A stretch of 64,000 nucleotides of DNA, from NCBI GenBank assembly GCA_023376005.1, contig CM042156.1:46689016-46753015 (forward strand), written 5' to 3'. Source of the DNA: Doryteuthis pealeii. Taxonomy: Eukaryota; Mollusca; Cephalopoda; Myopsida; Loliginidae. The stretch's first letter is position 1. Each line of letters begins with the position of its first letter. Both the position numbers and the translations under genes were made by a program. Below are positions 11,156 to 23,455 of this stretch, piece after piece. The notes beneath the pieces are model-generated. The model was given only the letters and a program-made list of their open reading frames with translations. It ran no database searches and was not told the DNA's origin.

Positions 11156-12285
11156 GCTGACCTCTGTCTGCCTTTTTTTTTTTTCTTTCTTTTTTTCTTT
11201 TCCTGAATCAGAGAAAGGTGACTTTTTGAAGATGTTGTTTTTGCAGATATTTTTTCCATTCACTAATGTATGCAAATGTTTTAAAAATGGACACCCGAAA
11301 AAGTGAGATGATTTGTTTTTCGAGAAACAAACACATCCTTAAAGAATTTATATGAAGCTCTGGACATTTAAACCAGACAAACAAAAAAACAAACAAATGT
11401 GGTATAGGGGAATGCAAATGTTTCTGTTTATTTTAATTTGATAGATAAATAAAAATCATTTTGAATTATTTGAAGGCTCCACCCAAGTCTTTTGAGGAAC
11501 TTAACATGTCGCCACCATTCTGACTTTTTTGTCTTTTAGTTAAAAAAAAAAAATACTGATCATTTTCTTGTTTCTTTACTAACACATCTAGACAAACCCT
11601 AATTTTAATTACTCAGGCATTTTGAAATAATTTCTCTTCATTTATTTATAAAGCAACCCACACATCATACTAATACCCAGAAAGGATTATAATTAAGAAA
11701 TAATAAAAATTTTAAAAAAGGACATTTTTTGATTTACTATGAGAATTGTAAAAATTTTACTTGGAATGATATAAAATTAATTCCTACCTCATTGAGAAAT
11801 GTTAATTCCTGTAAACCTGATGCAATTTTATTTTTTTTATTCTTTTAGATTTTTTCTAAAAAGAATTAAATATTTAAATTTGTTTTTCTCTTATCTCCCT
11901 ATCCTATTTTATTACTTCATGACTCATAGATTTGAAATAAAGAAACTTAACTATGAACAATGCTTTTCCCATAAATCATTTGAGGAAAAGGTTTGTGCCA
12001 CTTAAGATTACCTTATCTAGATTTGATAATTTTGTTTTTTATTTGGAGCCTCTTAAAAAAAAGCCTAGGATTACAAGTTTATAAGGAAATACATTTTATC
12101 AGCTTTATTTATTTATTTATTTATTGCTTTTGAGATATATATATATACCTATATATGTGAGTACATAACCTTAGAAGTCAATCTTTTTGATAATTACCAG
12201 ACCTTTACTACACGATCATCTCAATTTTGACTTGAAAACCTTTTGGTTGAAAAATGCAGGTATTCACTGTCTCTCTCTTTTATTC
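11154..12285. other. AT-rich intron, nothing recognised
   Basis: Poly-T and (TTTA)n stretches only. Confidence 0.5.
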
Positions 12286-12296
12286 ATATATCTATA

Positions 12297-12366
<70 letters not shown>
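12286..12366. repeat. (AT)n microsatellite, long
   Basis: About 70 bases of alternating A/T, the longest such run in the window. Confidence 0.95.
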
Positions 12367-12368
<2 letters not shown>

Positions 12369-12766
12369 TTTCCCTCCAAAATGTCCGTTCTTCTTCTTTT
12401 AAAGATTCAGCAGATGTCTTTTTGTTTGTCATTGCATAACTACTATAAATATTAACTCTGGTTTGGTTCATTTGCTTTTCAGTTGTCATAAAAAATAGTT
12501 GTTTTTTTGTTTCTTTTCAAGGAGTGAGGTTTTAGGTTGAAGTAATACATAGTAGCAAAATATTATCTGACAAACAGATACATATTTATTTTAATGGCTA
12601 AGAAAGGAAAAAAAACTTATTTTAATGGCCAAGAAAAAGTTCTTCAATGGTCAAGAAAAAACCTTTTTAAAGACAACAATTTTTAATGACTTAAAATTGC
12701 TTTTCTTGTTTTTCATAAAAGTAAAAACAAACAAAAAAACAAAAATGAGGAAATTGATGTATATAC

Positions 12767-13199
12767 AGTGGTACCTTGATTTACAAGTGCTTCAACTTAT
12801 GAATTTTCTGAGCTGTCACTCAGTCAATTTTTTTTTTTTTGCTTTGTGTTGAGAGCTAAAATTTGAGATACAAGCGAGCTTTAGATACACTTATGTTAAT
12901 GATTTCACTAAAAACATTTAAGTTTCAAAATTTATGCCAAAGAAAAATGTTATTCATAAAGAATAAACATTAAAACACATTACAGTAATAATTACTTTCT
13001 ATTTTATGTTTTATATATTACAATGCTATTTATCTTGTTTAAAAAATTTTTTTTTAAATTAGTGTTTTTTTGGTGGGTGGGGGCTGGAACAAATTAATGA
13101 CATTCCAGTTTATTTCAGTGGGTAAAATGGATTTGATATACGATGAAATTGGGTTACAAGTGGAAAAATTAAACTCGTAAGTCAAGGTATTACTGTATT
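12767..13199. mobile_element. Tigger/pogo-like MITE
   Basis: The left end acagtggtaccttgatttac and right end gtaagtcaaggtattactgt form imperfect terminal inverted repeats next to TA dinucleotides. Ends of the CAGTGGTACCTTGACTTACGAG type are known from Tigger-like elements. No transposase is left. Confidence 0.7.
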
Positions 13200-13429
13200 T
13201 TTCTTCTTTTTGTTGAATTTGTCATTAATAAAAAAAATATAAGAAACAATTTTCTTTAACAAGTTGGATAATTCAGTCACAAAAGAAACCAAAAATATTT
13301 CAACATTCAAATTGCTTTTATTTTTAGATATGTTTTTCCCATTTAACATTCTGCTTTTCAGTGGGAGAGTCAATCAAGGGCTCACTGGAGTTGTATCTTA
13401 TTTATCTAAAAAAAAAAAAAAAAAAAAAA

Positions 13430-13740
13430 AATGTTTTTTTGGGGGATGAATTAATGGTATTTCAGTTTATTTCAATGGGGTAAATTGATTTGACATACAA
13501 TGAAATTGAATTATGAGTGGAATGAATTAAACTTTTAAGTCAAGGTATCACTGTATTTTTCTTTTTGTTGAATTTGTCATTAATAAAAAAAATATAAGAA
13601 ACAATTTTCTTTAACAAGTTGGATAATTATATCAGAAAATAAACTAAAAATATATCAACATTCAAGCTGCTTTTATTTTTAGATGTTTTTTTTTTCTCAT
13701 TTAACATCCCACGCTATCAGTGGGATTTAGAATTCATTGA
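13430..13740. repeat. Partial direct duplication of MITE right half and flank
   Basis: Repeats about 13,060-13,420: the MITE right end (tcaaggtatcactgta) and the following unique-looking flank (ttgttgaatttgtcattaat, aagaaacaattttctttaac). Because the flank is included, this is a local tandem duplication rather than a second insertion. Confidence 0.8.
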
Positions 13741-13744
13741 CTGC

Positions 13745-13935
13745 ATCCCTAGCAGAGGGGTAAGAACTCCCACCCTCACCTCCAAAAAATGTTGTCCTGG
13801 ATATAACACAAAACTGCATTTAGTGGTGAGTCTCCAGCTCTAGAAAATTTGGAGTACTCTTTTGTTGCCATTACACTAAGGCTCACTTGGACTTTGTGGC
13901 AGTACCTGTTAGGGTTTCATCTATGGATCAAATAT
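13745..13935 (+). repeat. SINE-D family fragment
   Basis: Contains gcagaggggtaagaactcc, then ggtgagtctccagctct and cagtacctgttagggtttca, the family's body in the same orientation as 45,095-45,640. Confidence 0.7.
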
Positions 13936-14308
13936 TTCTATGTTTATTCACATCACCTTCAAGACATTTTTGGGAAGAAGTGAAATGTGTATCAAAATAT
14001 TAACAAAACTAGGCTTGACTTTAAGTGAAATTGAGTGTCAAGATTTTTGGGATCACAAACTTTACTGTGTTTGTTAAAACAAAGCATTTAAAATACTTTA
14101 TTGTGAATAATAAAAATAAAATAAAACCTAATCCTTTTAGAAATCAATGGAGTTTTGAACTTTTGAAGATATGAAATGTTTTCATTATGACCTGAACTTT
14201 GCAAGCCATTGTTAATGAATTCTCTTTTCGTTAGCTGTTTTTGTTATGGAAACCTTGTGCCATACTTTGTAGTGAATGAAAGGACCAACTGAGAAGCAAT
14301 TTGAGCAG

Positions 14309-14508
14309 AGTTCCTGTGGTGTAATGGCTAAAGTACTGGACTGTGACATTGTAGTGAGTTCAAACTCTTGTCGGACTATTACATTCACTTTTAGACTAAA
14401 ACCTTTGAGAAAGGTATGAACTTCCTCACCAACTATGGATTAAATAGTACCACTATTGTCCTTGTACAAGGATGGCTTTTTACATTAAATAACTCTCAAA
14501 GGTTGATA
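14309..14508 (+). repeat. SINE-A (tRNA-derived)
   Basis: Head ttcctgtggtgtaatggcta, B box gtgagttcaaactct, body attaaatagtaccactattg, and a diverged tail ending ggttgataaaac. Confidence 0.8.
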
Positions 14509-15279
14509 AAACCAAACCAAACCTATGAAATCTTTGGCTAAAATTCAATCATTAACGTTTAAGAAATTTGATGACATAATGCTTTCGGTGATTGATTTTT
14601 GCTGTACACAAGAATATTTGAGGCTGTTTTTTTTTTTTTAATTTTTTTTTTTAATAAATTACATTGAAAAAGAAAAGCCATATCATGGATTTTATAAAAC
14701 ATTTTTTTAAATTTTTGTGTTGGAAAAAAATCTACAGAATGGTTAAATTGTTTTGTTTCAAAAGCCTTGAAGTTTCTGCCCACTCTTTTTTTTTTTTTTT
14801 TAATTGCTTATTTATTTAATCCAAATATTTGCCATCCACTTAATTCCTGGCGGCTCTATTTGACCATTGCAACAAGTTGCCATTTCCTTTCCTAAAGAAT
14901 TCTTCATTCAAGGAATAAGTTCATTGAAAAAAATTTTCCAATTTTTCTTTCAGGAAATAGTTTAGATGCTTGAGAAAATGGCAGTCTGTAAGAGTTTTAT
15001 TCTTTTTTACTTTCTTGTTATTCTTAAAACTCTTTAAACAGATTTCAATCAATACAATGAGTTCTTCTTTTGATTCATTTTCCACCACTGCCTTCAGATC
15101 TTTATCTTTAATTGGTGACTGCTTTTCTAAACTAAACTCTCTACTTGAAAATATTTGAATGTATTATCTTTTAATACAGAATTTATATCCTTCACAGCAT
15201 TGCTTTCATTATAGACTAACTTTAAGTTATACAAATACAATGGATGTTTGAAAAGTAATGTATGAGCATTTACTATTCC

Positions 15280-15385
15280 AGAAGGTGCACTTTGTGTAAT
15301 GGTTATCATTATAGGAAATGAAATCAGTGACTTAAATTCAGGATGAATATTTTGGGTTTCACTTTGCGCTAGTTGTAACATGATA
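15280..15385 (+). repeat. SINE-B head fragment
   Basis: gcactttgtgtaatggttat followed by cattataggaaatgaaat; only the 5' part is recognisable. Confidence 0.6.
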
Positions 15386-15894
15386 GAGTGGGGGAGCCAG
15401 GAATGTAACCGTGACATGTAAATTAGCACGGAAAAGTTTTTCAGAGGAATATAAGAATTACATGTAGATTAGAATGGAAAAGTTTAAGGATGAATCATCA
15501 TGAGGCCACATGGCATTTTTCGATTGAATGAGACGTGTCGTGTGGTGAAGTGGGAGAGAGGAAGAATGAGAGGTGAGAATGTTAGGGGAATCTGGTACTA
15601 TGCGTTGACAGGGTGAGACATGGGCTCTTACTCTCAGCAGTTGTGACTTGGGGGGAAAATAAAAAATCTAATGAGAAAATGAACTGGCATTGTGTTATTA
15701 CTAAACTATAAATGGCACAAGGCAAGATGTTCCCCAGCACCCCAAGTTGGTTTCCAAACTCCAAACATCCAGGAATTGTCAGCCAACTCCAGCATTGGCC
15801 CAGCAACCAGATTCAAACCTCTCCACATAGCATAGAAGAGGAGATAAGTATTCAACAATTATTTCTATATCAACACATCACTCCATTCCGACGT

Positions 15895-16232
15895 GAGAGC
15901 ATAATGTAACATAATGCTCTGGTGAAAAGGTATGGATTCATCTGTTCTCCCCTCCCCCAAGCTATGGGTAATAATACTCCTGGAGACGTGCTTTGCATAA
16001 TGGTTATTGTTGTAGGAAATGGAATCGGCAACCTGAATTAAAATCCTGGACAAAGTTTTTTGCGTTTCACTTTATGCTAATGCCCTTGTGAAAAGGCATG
16101 AACCATCTGTTCTCCCTCCAGCTATGGGTAAATAGTAGATTGGGCTTTTTAGCCTTGGTAAAGCAACCAGTTGAGGAGAAGGAAAACTTTAAATTCCAAC
16201 CAGCTGTACTTTGCTTAAAAATTGACCTTACA
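15895..16232 (+). repeat. SINE-B copies in tandem (fragment plus near-complete)
   Basis: A body fragment (15,895-15,978, tctggtgaaaaggtatgg...aagctatgggtaat) is followed by a copy with head gcataatggttattgttgta, body agctatgggtaaatagtag and tail cttaaaaattgaccttac. Confidence 0.7.
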
Positions 16233-16244
16233 TTGTTCTTCTGT

Positions 16245-16380
16245 CTGTTGCTTTTGGAAATTCAACAAAATGACACTTTCTGCTCAAATCCTGGTAAATA
16301 ATTTCATAGAAGATGAAGTTTTGCTCATGAATTTTTCAATGTCTATCATCTTGAATCAAAGATTCAATGTGTGTGCAATG
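16245..16380 (+). repeat. 135-bp direct repeat, copy 1
   Basis: cttttggaaattcaacaaaa through aaagattcaatgtgtgtgc is repeated at 16,942-17,075 with few differences. Each copy follows a SINE-B, suggesting a local duplication that included the SINE or an unrecognised element. Confidence 0.75.
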
Positions 16381-16529
16381 TTGTCTTCTGTTGATGAACG
16401 TTGACGCCCAACATGTGTCTCATCCTGCAGATTTGTACGCCCTTCAGTGAACACGCTCCATCACATTGACACCTGCTTCCTGCTTGTTAAATGTTTGCCA
16501 TACGCAGCAACAAGTTTATGAAAGTACTT

Positions 16530-16815
16530 GTCATGTAATGATTATCATCATAGGAAATGTGGACTTATCGACCCGAGTTCAAATCTTGGACGAAGCGGTT
16601 TGCATTTTTACAAAGTGCTAACACTCTTGGGAAAGGTATGACTCCAACTATTTTCCCTCTAGCTATGGGTAAATAGTAGTGCAGACTGGGATCCTTAACC
16701 TTGATATTACAACTGATCTGGGAGAAAGAAAACTGAATACAAACCTGTTGAATTCCTCTTAAAAATTGACCTTGTGTCGCATTCTGCTTGTGTGGAAGGG
16801 TTGGGTAAATACATA
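16530..16815 (+). repeat. SINE-B (tRNA-derived), full length
   Basis: Head catgtaatgattatcatcat, B box cgagttcaaatcttgg, body agctatgggtaaatagtag, and tail attgaccttgtgtcgcattc...gggttgggtaaata. Confidence 0.8.
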
Positions 16816-16941
16816 TACAGCAACAATGTTCGTAGTTAATTTCCGTTTGATTTTTGCACTTAGTATGCAGAAATCTTTTTACACTTAACAATTCTATGTT
16901 CATCCACTGTTTTATGATGGCAGTCATCTTTGTTGTGATGT

Positions 16942-17075
16942 TGCTTTTGGAAATTCAACAAAATGACACTTTCTGCTCTGCTCAAATCCTTGTAAATAAT
17001 TTCATAGAAAATGAAGTTCTGCTCATGAATTTTGCAATGTCTATCATCTTGAATCAAAGCTTCAATGTGTGTGCT
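16942..17075 (+). repeat. 135-bp direct repeat, copy 2
   Basis: Second copy of the segment at 16,245-16,380, with a five-base insertion (ctctg duplication) near 16,978. Confidence 0.75.
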
Positions 17076-17427
17076 GATTGAAATATCAAACAATTATCTA
17101 TATTATAATCCCATTTTTATCTGTATGTTATCACTACTCAACAAAAATGGCATAACCTAGTCTTTTGTTAACTCAAAGAATAAAATCATTTCCACTCTAA
17201 TTTGTAATTTAATAAAAATAGTGCTTGTCTTGATCATTATAATTTCTCAGGGCATATAACTATTAGATATTAATTTTGAAATATTTTACCCTTATGTATA
17301 TGTTGTATTGATTTCCATTAATTATAACTTAAATTTCATAAATACAATGTGACTTGATTTCGAAATTAATGGTCACCAAAATTGACCTTTTAAGTGAATG
17401 GTATTTATGTCAATGAAAAATGTTCAT

Positions 17428-17660
17428 TGGAAGTGCATGGTGTAATGGATAGTCATAGGAAATGGACTTGTCGACCTGAGTTCAAATCCTGGACGAAGCT
17501 ACAGTTCACATATCGCTAATACCCTTGGGAAAGGTATGAATCCAACTACTCTCTCTCCAGCTATGAGTATATAGTAGGGCAGACTGGGCTCTTTAACCTT
17601 GGTTAGGCAACCAACCTATAGAAGGAAAACTCTGAATTCAAACCTGTTAAATCTGTTTGG
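17428..17660 (+). repeat. SINE-B (tRNA-derived), 3' truncated
   Basis: Head gcatggtgtaatggatagtc, B box ctgagttcaaatcctgg and body present. The LINE-like tail is lost after aacctgttaaatc. Confidence 0.75.
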
Positions 17661-19189
17661 GGTGGTCGCTACTAGAATAGGCTCAGTCCTAATTCGTGAT
17701 CTATTTCACTAATAATAATGTTATCAGTTTTGAATAGTATTTCTTTCATCGTATTTCTGTTTATTAAAAAAAAAGATTATAACAACTCCCAGATAAGGAT
17801 TCTATGATTGTGATGCAACATTTATCTGGGATACAAGCTTTCTGTGGCAACATTTTGCTGATTACGCTACAAAAGCCAAATAGTATAAATCATCCAAATC
17901 TAACCAAGTAATTATATTCTTTACGTTTCTGAACATCAATATGCTCCCATCTTGTATGTTTACTATATAAGTAGTATTAGATATCATAGTATTTTAATTT
18001 CTTAGATTTCTGATCCCCACTGCTTCCTTAAAAAAAAATCATAGAATGATCTGGGTGTTGTGATAAAAAGCCACAGAAATTAAGATGAAAGACAAAAATG
18101 TATAATTGATAATGTTTTAACGTGGGATCCTGACTTTCTTCACCACTATCCTGAAATTCAAATTTAAACTTCTGAAATAATAATAAAAATGGCTTTTTTT
18201 TTTTTCTTTCTTTTTTAAAATTATTATTTTACTTGATAATCTATAGATGTTAGTAGAATGATAAAACAGCATTAAAAAGTTTAAGAAATAAATGATATTT
18301 ATTTTGGTCTATTTAATCTTGAACTTGTGGTTTCTGTTCTTTCATAGATTTAGACAAATTAAAAAAAAAATTACCCCAAAATGATATAAAGATCTGAAAA
18401 TTGTTTATCCTTTAATAAATTATTAGACTCATTTTAATTATAAAAAAAGAAAATTGTCTGTCCCATGGGATGTCAACGAAAGGGCTCTATATCCCAAAAG
18501 AATATTCTAATGTCCTAGGACAAAAGGACACTATTAATCTTGAACCCTTGTTTTGTTTTTGTTAGAATGGTATAAAATATGAATCTTAAAAGAAATGCAA
18601 GAATCAATCAATCAAGTTGTGAATTGAAAGATTGTTGGGAATTATTTATCTTTTGTTTTCTTTCCAATGACATTTGGAGAAAATATTAACTTGTAATCTT
18701 TTCTCAACTGATACGATCAGATGATTTTATTTTGTCCTTAATTTAAACACAAGAAACAAATTGGTTTACTGAATATTTTTGCATGTCAGCAAATTTTTCT
18801 ACTTTGATAACCAGGATTTTTGCTTGAACATAGATTATTATAACAAAAAAATAAAAAAGTTTTCTTATTGAATTGATCTTGATAGACTTAATTTCATTTA
18901 TTTTTTGTCTATTTGATAATAAAACAAAATGAAGTTTGAGATGAATTCAATAAGAGAATTTTTCACTATTTTAAGTGATTCGTCAGCTTAGTCTGGCATG
19001 AGGCTAGGGAGTACATTGTGAGGATCAGACTTACTATTCAATTATGATATGTGGAATTAGCTTAATAACTAATGTTTCAGTGCATGTGATCTGTTTATTG
19101 GGTATTCAAATCTTAGCAATATATTGTGTATATGTATGTATGTATATAAAGAAAGAAATGGATATAAATCTGACAGTATAAATATATAA
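17661..19189. other. AT-rich intron, nothing recognised
   Basis: A/T homopolymers only; no conserved frame. Confidence 0.5.
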
Positions 19190-19497
19190 AAATTTATAAT
19201 ACATGAAACAAGTTGAAAATTGACATTTTTGAAGGTGACGCTATAGCATTTTGGTTTTATTTAAGCCATCAGATATTTCATCACACATTTTGAATGGGAA
19301 CGCTATCGTTATGTAGCATTTTGATTTGCATTTTTTCTTACATTTCAAGTATCAACAAAGGCCTTTACACATCATAAATAAAGGCTCACAAGCTTTTGCT
19401 TGTATATGATTAATGATGGTTTAAATAAATCCGAAACACTACAGCGTCTGCTTCAAAAATGTCAATTTTTTTATTTGATTCATGTTTTTTATACATT
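19190..19497. repeat. TIR/fold-back element, about 50-bp arms
   Basis: The left arm (19,190-19,242, with gaaaattgacatttttgaag and gtgacgct) and right arm (19,443-19,497, agcgtctgcttcaaaaatgt...) are inverted copies around about 200 bases with no open frame. Confidence 0.75.
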
Positions 19498-20407
19498 TAT
19501 ACATGTGTATATGTCATTCATAGAACATGTATATCTCAGTTAGTGTAGTGAAGATATGTTTGAAAATCGTTTAGGTGAAAAACTGTCAGTTACCAAGTGC
19601 TATTGACTTCTTCATTAGCCTAACTTTTTTTTACATGGAGCAAATTTGATTTATATTTTGAGAATTTAAATTTCTGAGATAATTTGATTTCGTAGATGTA
19701 TCTTGATTTTTGAATCGAGTAACCATAGGATTTTTTTTTTTTTTTTTTAAATTTGGTACGAAGGGAATCTTCTTCCTCTTTTCATTCTCTTTATCTCCTT
19801 CCTTCTCCTTCTTGTTTCTCTTTCTCTCTCGCTCAGTTTGGTAAATGGCACAAGAATGTTATGCAGATTGAATTGCCTTTAAGTTGGATTTTCTATTGAT
19901 TAGCTCTAAGTTTAGCTTAATTTGGCACAGAGCCACATGGTGGAGGGAGGAGGAGAGTGTTGTGTCAGTCCTCTAAATGAGGAGGGCCTTACTATTTGCC
20001 TTTAAAATCAACATTCAAAATTTTGACCTGTACCTGGACTTGAACACTGGTCATTGGCACAGGTAGGAAATTCTCAGTCAGCACTCAGATAATTTTTGTC
20101 ATTTAATATCAATCATCATCATTGATTAGGATTCATTAAAATAATAAAAATTGAAAAAAAATAAAAATAAAATAAGTTTTAAAAAATAGTGGAAATAGTG
20201 AAATAGTTTTAAAATAGCTGCAGCAAAATAAGTTTAAAAATAGTGCGAAATGGTTTAAAAATAGTTTTAAAAAAATAGTGAGAAATAGTTTAAAATAGCT
20301 TTAAATAATAGTATGAAATAGTTTTAAAATAGCTTTTATAAGTATAGTTTGAAATAGTTAAAAAAAAAAAAAAATTTGCTGTCCTTTCTTCCAACAACAA
20401 AAAATGT
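19498..20407. other. Intron with degenerate tandem repeat
   Basis: Mostly unremarkable. At about 20,165-20,360 there is a degenerate array of aaaatagt / gaaatagttt units of roughly 15-25 bases. Confidence 0.6.
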
Positions 20408-20692
20408 TTGTATTTACCAACCTTGGATGTGACACTAGGTCAATTTTAAGCGGGTTTTAGCAGATTTGAATTCAGAGTTTTTCCTTCTCTTTGACCGGTT
20501 GCTATACTAAGGTTAAAGAGCCCAGTTTGTCCTATTATTTATCCATAGCTGGATGGAGAATAATTAGATTCATTCATGCCTTTCCCAAGGGTATTAGTGC
20601 TATCTGAAATGCAAACAGCCTCGTTCAGGGTTTGAACTCTATTTGCTGTGTCCATTTGCTACAACGATAAACATTACACCACAAAACCTCCC
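20408..20692 (-). repeat. SINE-B (tRNA-derived), full length
   Basis: Inverse orientation: the tail (accaaccttggatgtgacac) comes first, then the body (tatttatccatagctgg) and the head with a B box (gggtttgaactct). Confidence 0.8.
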
Positions 20693-20732
20693 AACAACAT
20701 CAAAATGTTTAGCACTTCTGAAATGTTATTCA

Positions 20733-20945
20733 GATTTTTCAGACTGTTGTCCTCATCTTTGTTATATACAAAACGTTTTGGCTGATGTGCCCTCCAGCCA
20801 TCTTTAGGTGTTTCCTGTCGACCTCGATTTTGACAAGAAGGTTTCCGAGGTCAACATGAAACACCTGAAAAAGCCTGGAGGGTAAATCACCTGAAATGTT
20901 GTGTATCTAACAATAAAGATGAGGATAACAGTCCGAAAAAATTAA
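20733..20945. repeat. Fold-back element E, about 90-bp arms
   Basis: The left arm (cagactgttgtcctcatctt...ggtgtttcctgtcgacctcg) and right arm (gaggtcaacatgaaacacct...aaagatgaggataacagtcc) are inverted copies. Half-copies lie at 25,968-26,225 and 29,985-30,165. Confidence 0.8.
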
Positions 20946-21111
20946 ATAACATAGATTATCAAGTCTCATCTAAATAAAAAAATAAAAATTAAAAAAAATC
21001 AGAAAAATAACTTCTGAAATAGTTTAACCCTTTTGCAGGCAGATAAAGCAACAAAAATGTTAATTTTGTTTACTGTAAACAAGGATTTACTTTTTACTGA
21101 ATTTCTTTAAC

Positions 21112-21266
21112 TCTTTCACTGTTCAAGGCAAATTAGGTGTGTTTACTCACACGTTTTCACAATATTCTGTTCTTTATTTTAAATGTGTTTTGATAGCCAC
21201 ATATGGCCCTCAAATGTGTCATAGGAAACACTGAGAGCCACATGTGGCTCTCAAAACAGTAAAGGG
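21112..21266. mobile_element. piggyBac-like MITE flanked by TTAA
   Basis: TTAA stands at 21,108-21,111 and 21,267-21,270. The ends CTCTTTCACTGTT and AACAGTAAAGGG are inverted with one or two mismatches. TTAA duplication and CCCTTT-type termini are known for piggyBac elements. Near the right end it has a perfect 20-bp palindrome centred on CACATGTG. Confidence 0.7.
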
Positions 21267-21270
21267 TTAA

Positions 21271-22017
21271 AAATGAAAATCCTCCTTTTTTTTCTTTTTT
21301 TTAAAGACTTACATGGTTTTGGGAAATCCTGATAACTGAATTGTATAATTTCTTCTAAAGGGTTTAATTATTTTTTTATATTTTTTTGACTCGACAAAGT
21401 CAAACTATCTTTCCATTACTCTGCGTGTTAAGGATATCTTTATATGTGTGTCAGTACAGTGTATTTGTCTTTCAATATTTTCCATTATTCCGCATAAACT
21501 AAACATGGCTTTTGATGTCTTTTAAAAAAAAATTTTTTCTTCTTCTTTCTTTCTCTCCATTTAAGTGTCTTGCCATTGTCAACTTTTTCCACAGCTGGAA
21601 AACAAATGTCTACAGAGCTGCTGCCATTCTTTAAACTGTTGCAGTCAGGGCCGGTACTAGGGTCTCATGTCCCCCTCCCCTCTATGATATGGGAAGGGGG
21701 CTACACTGCTACACGTCAATTTTCATAAAGTAGTATTCATAGAAAATATATAAAACATGTCTTTCCAAGGCACACAAGCATGCTTGACTCCGTCCCTTGT
21801 TGGGGGGTAGTAGACACCAGTCCTGGTTGCAGCCACCACCATCTTACCAAAAACCCAGAACAATTTTCGCCAATTTGTCATGGCAATGAATTTCAATTGG
21901 AAAATCCCTTTCTTTTCATTCTTTTTTTATTTGTTACTTTTACATTTTGAGCCCCAAATTTTTTTCTTTGCTATCTACTTTTCTGAATCTGATAAAATTG
22001 TCAACTTGCTTGCATTG

Positions 22018-22059
<42 letters not shown>

Positions 22060-22339
22060 TCATTTTTAATCAAAAAAACAAACAAAAACTCAACTCTGAA
22101 TAATTTTTAGACAAACCTTAAAGGTTGAGTTTTGGTCTTTTAATTATTTTTTTCAACACTAGTATCTTTATTTTTGTTATTTTTGACACATTTGGGCGGA
22201 TGTATTCTTGAACCCTCCTCAGCATTTAGCTTTCTCTACAAATCATCTTTCATCTATCTGCCCCATTGGTAGGACTTAGAATATGCTGTAGACCTCCCCC
22301 CCCCCAAAAGTAAATGGGGATGGGTAAATACTTTCTTGA
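21271..22339. other. AT-rich intron, poly-T
   Basis: Includes a T run of about 34 bases at 22,021-22,054 and a C run near 22,297. No gene seen. Confidence 0.6.
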
Positions 22340-22726
22340 ACTCTGGAGAAAAAGTTTGATGGGAACTATACAAAGATGCTGCATACGGTTTTGAACAAAT
22401 CTTGGAAACAGCCCCCCACAAAACGACCGTTCTACAACCACTTACCTTCAATCACACAAACCATCCAAGTTAGACAAATAAGACATGCTGGGCACTGTTA
22501 GAGAAGTATAAAGGGACTCATTAGTGATGTTCACCTATGGACTCCTACATATGGACACACCAGTGTTGGCTGACCAGAAAAAAAACTTACATTAACCAGT
22601 TCTATACAGATTCTGGATGCAGTCTATAGAACTTGCCAATAGTGATAACCACTAGGGATTGATGGCAAGAAAGTCAATGGAACCTGTGCTGTCAGCATGC
22701 CATGATGATGATGATGATGATGATAG
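22340..22726 (+). mobile_element. RTE-type LINE 3' fragment with (ATG)n end
   Basis: Plus-strand relative of 54,062-54,390: aatcttggaaacagcccccc, then agacaaataagacatgctgg, encoding a degraded QTIQVRQIRHAGHC segment. It ends in a (GATGAT)n run at about 22,702-22,726, as expected for RTE elements that end in a short tandem repeat. Contains stops. Confidence 0.75.
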
Positions 22727-23410
22727 ATATTTAGTATCTTGGGTAGTAATTAAGAATTGATGAGCTATTAGTTGATTAAGTCCGATTGTTACTTGCGTAT
22801 CTTCCTTACCCTGAATTGTTGCTTAGAAACCCTGACTTGGTTAGTTGTAGTCTGGTCCAGGTGTCATATTGCCTCTTTCAAACGTGCAGCATTTCTCTTT
22901 GCTAAGCCGCCATGGCCACTGTAAATCTATCTGAGCACCTGCATTACCGAATCGCTCTGATGATGGTTGGCTGGATGAATATCAGACACCACATGGATGC
23001 ATGCCACCACTGTATCTTCTTTCACCCACCTCCACAAAATCATTTTCTCTATGCTGCTCATCCTCATAGCCAGAGTCACTTCCAGTTTGAAACAAATGCT
23101 TGACTACTGGGCCAATCGAACACCACTATCACCATCACCATCATCATCATCATTTTTAGCCAAATTATATAAACTTGTAAATAGAATGCAGCAGCAGGAG
23201 CAGCAATCACTTAATCTGTGTTAAAATATAAACAAATTCATTAAAACACTAGTTACTTGTCAATGATTTTCTTTCAAATTAACACTGGAACCTTTTACAG
23301 GTCTGTCTGTAATCATCCATGAAGTGGGACAAGGCTTGGTTTCAACATCAGATAGAAATTTAATAAAAAATTAAGGAATCTACATAAAAACTCAATATTC
23401 ATTTATTTCT

Positions 23411-23455
<45 letters not shown>

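Noticed and set aside
22912..23224. Two overlapping open frames near 23 kb
   Set aside because: No conserved motif, no splice context, and part is a CAT/CAC simple repeat.
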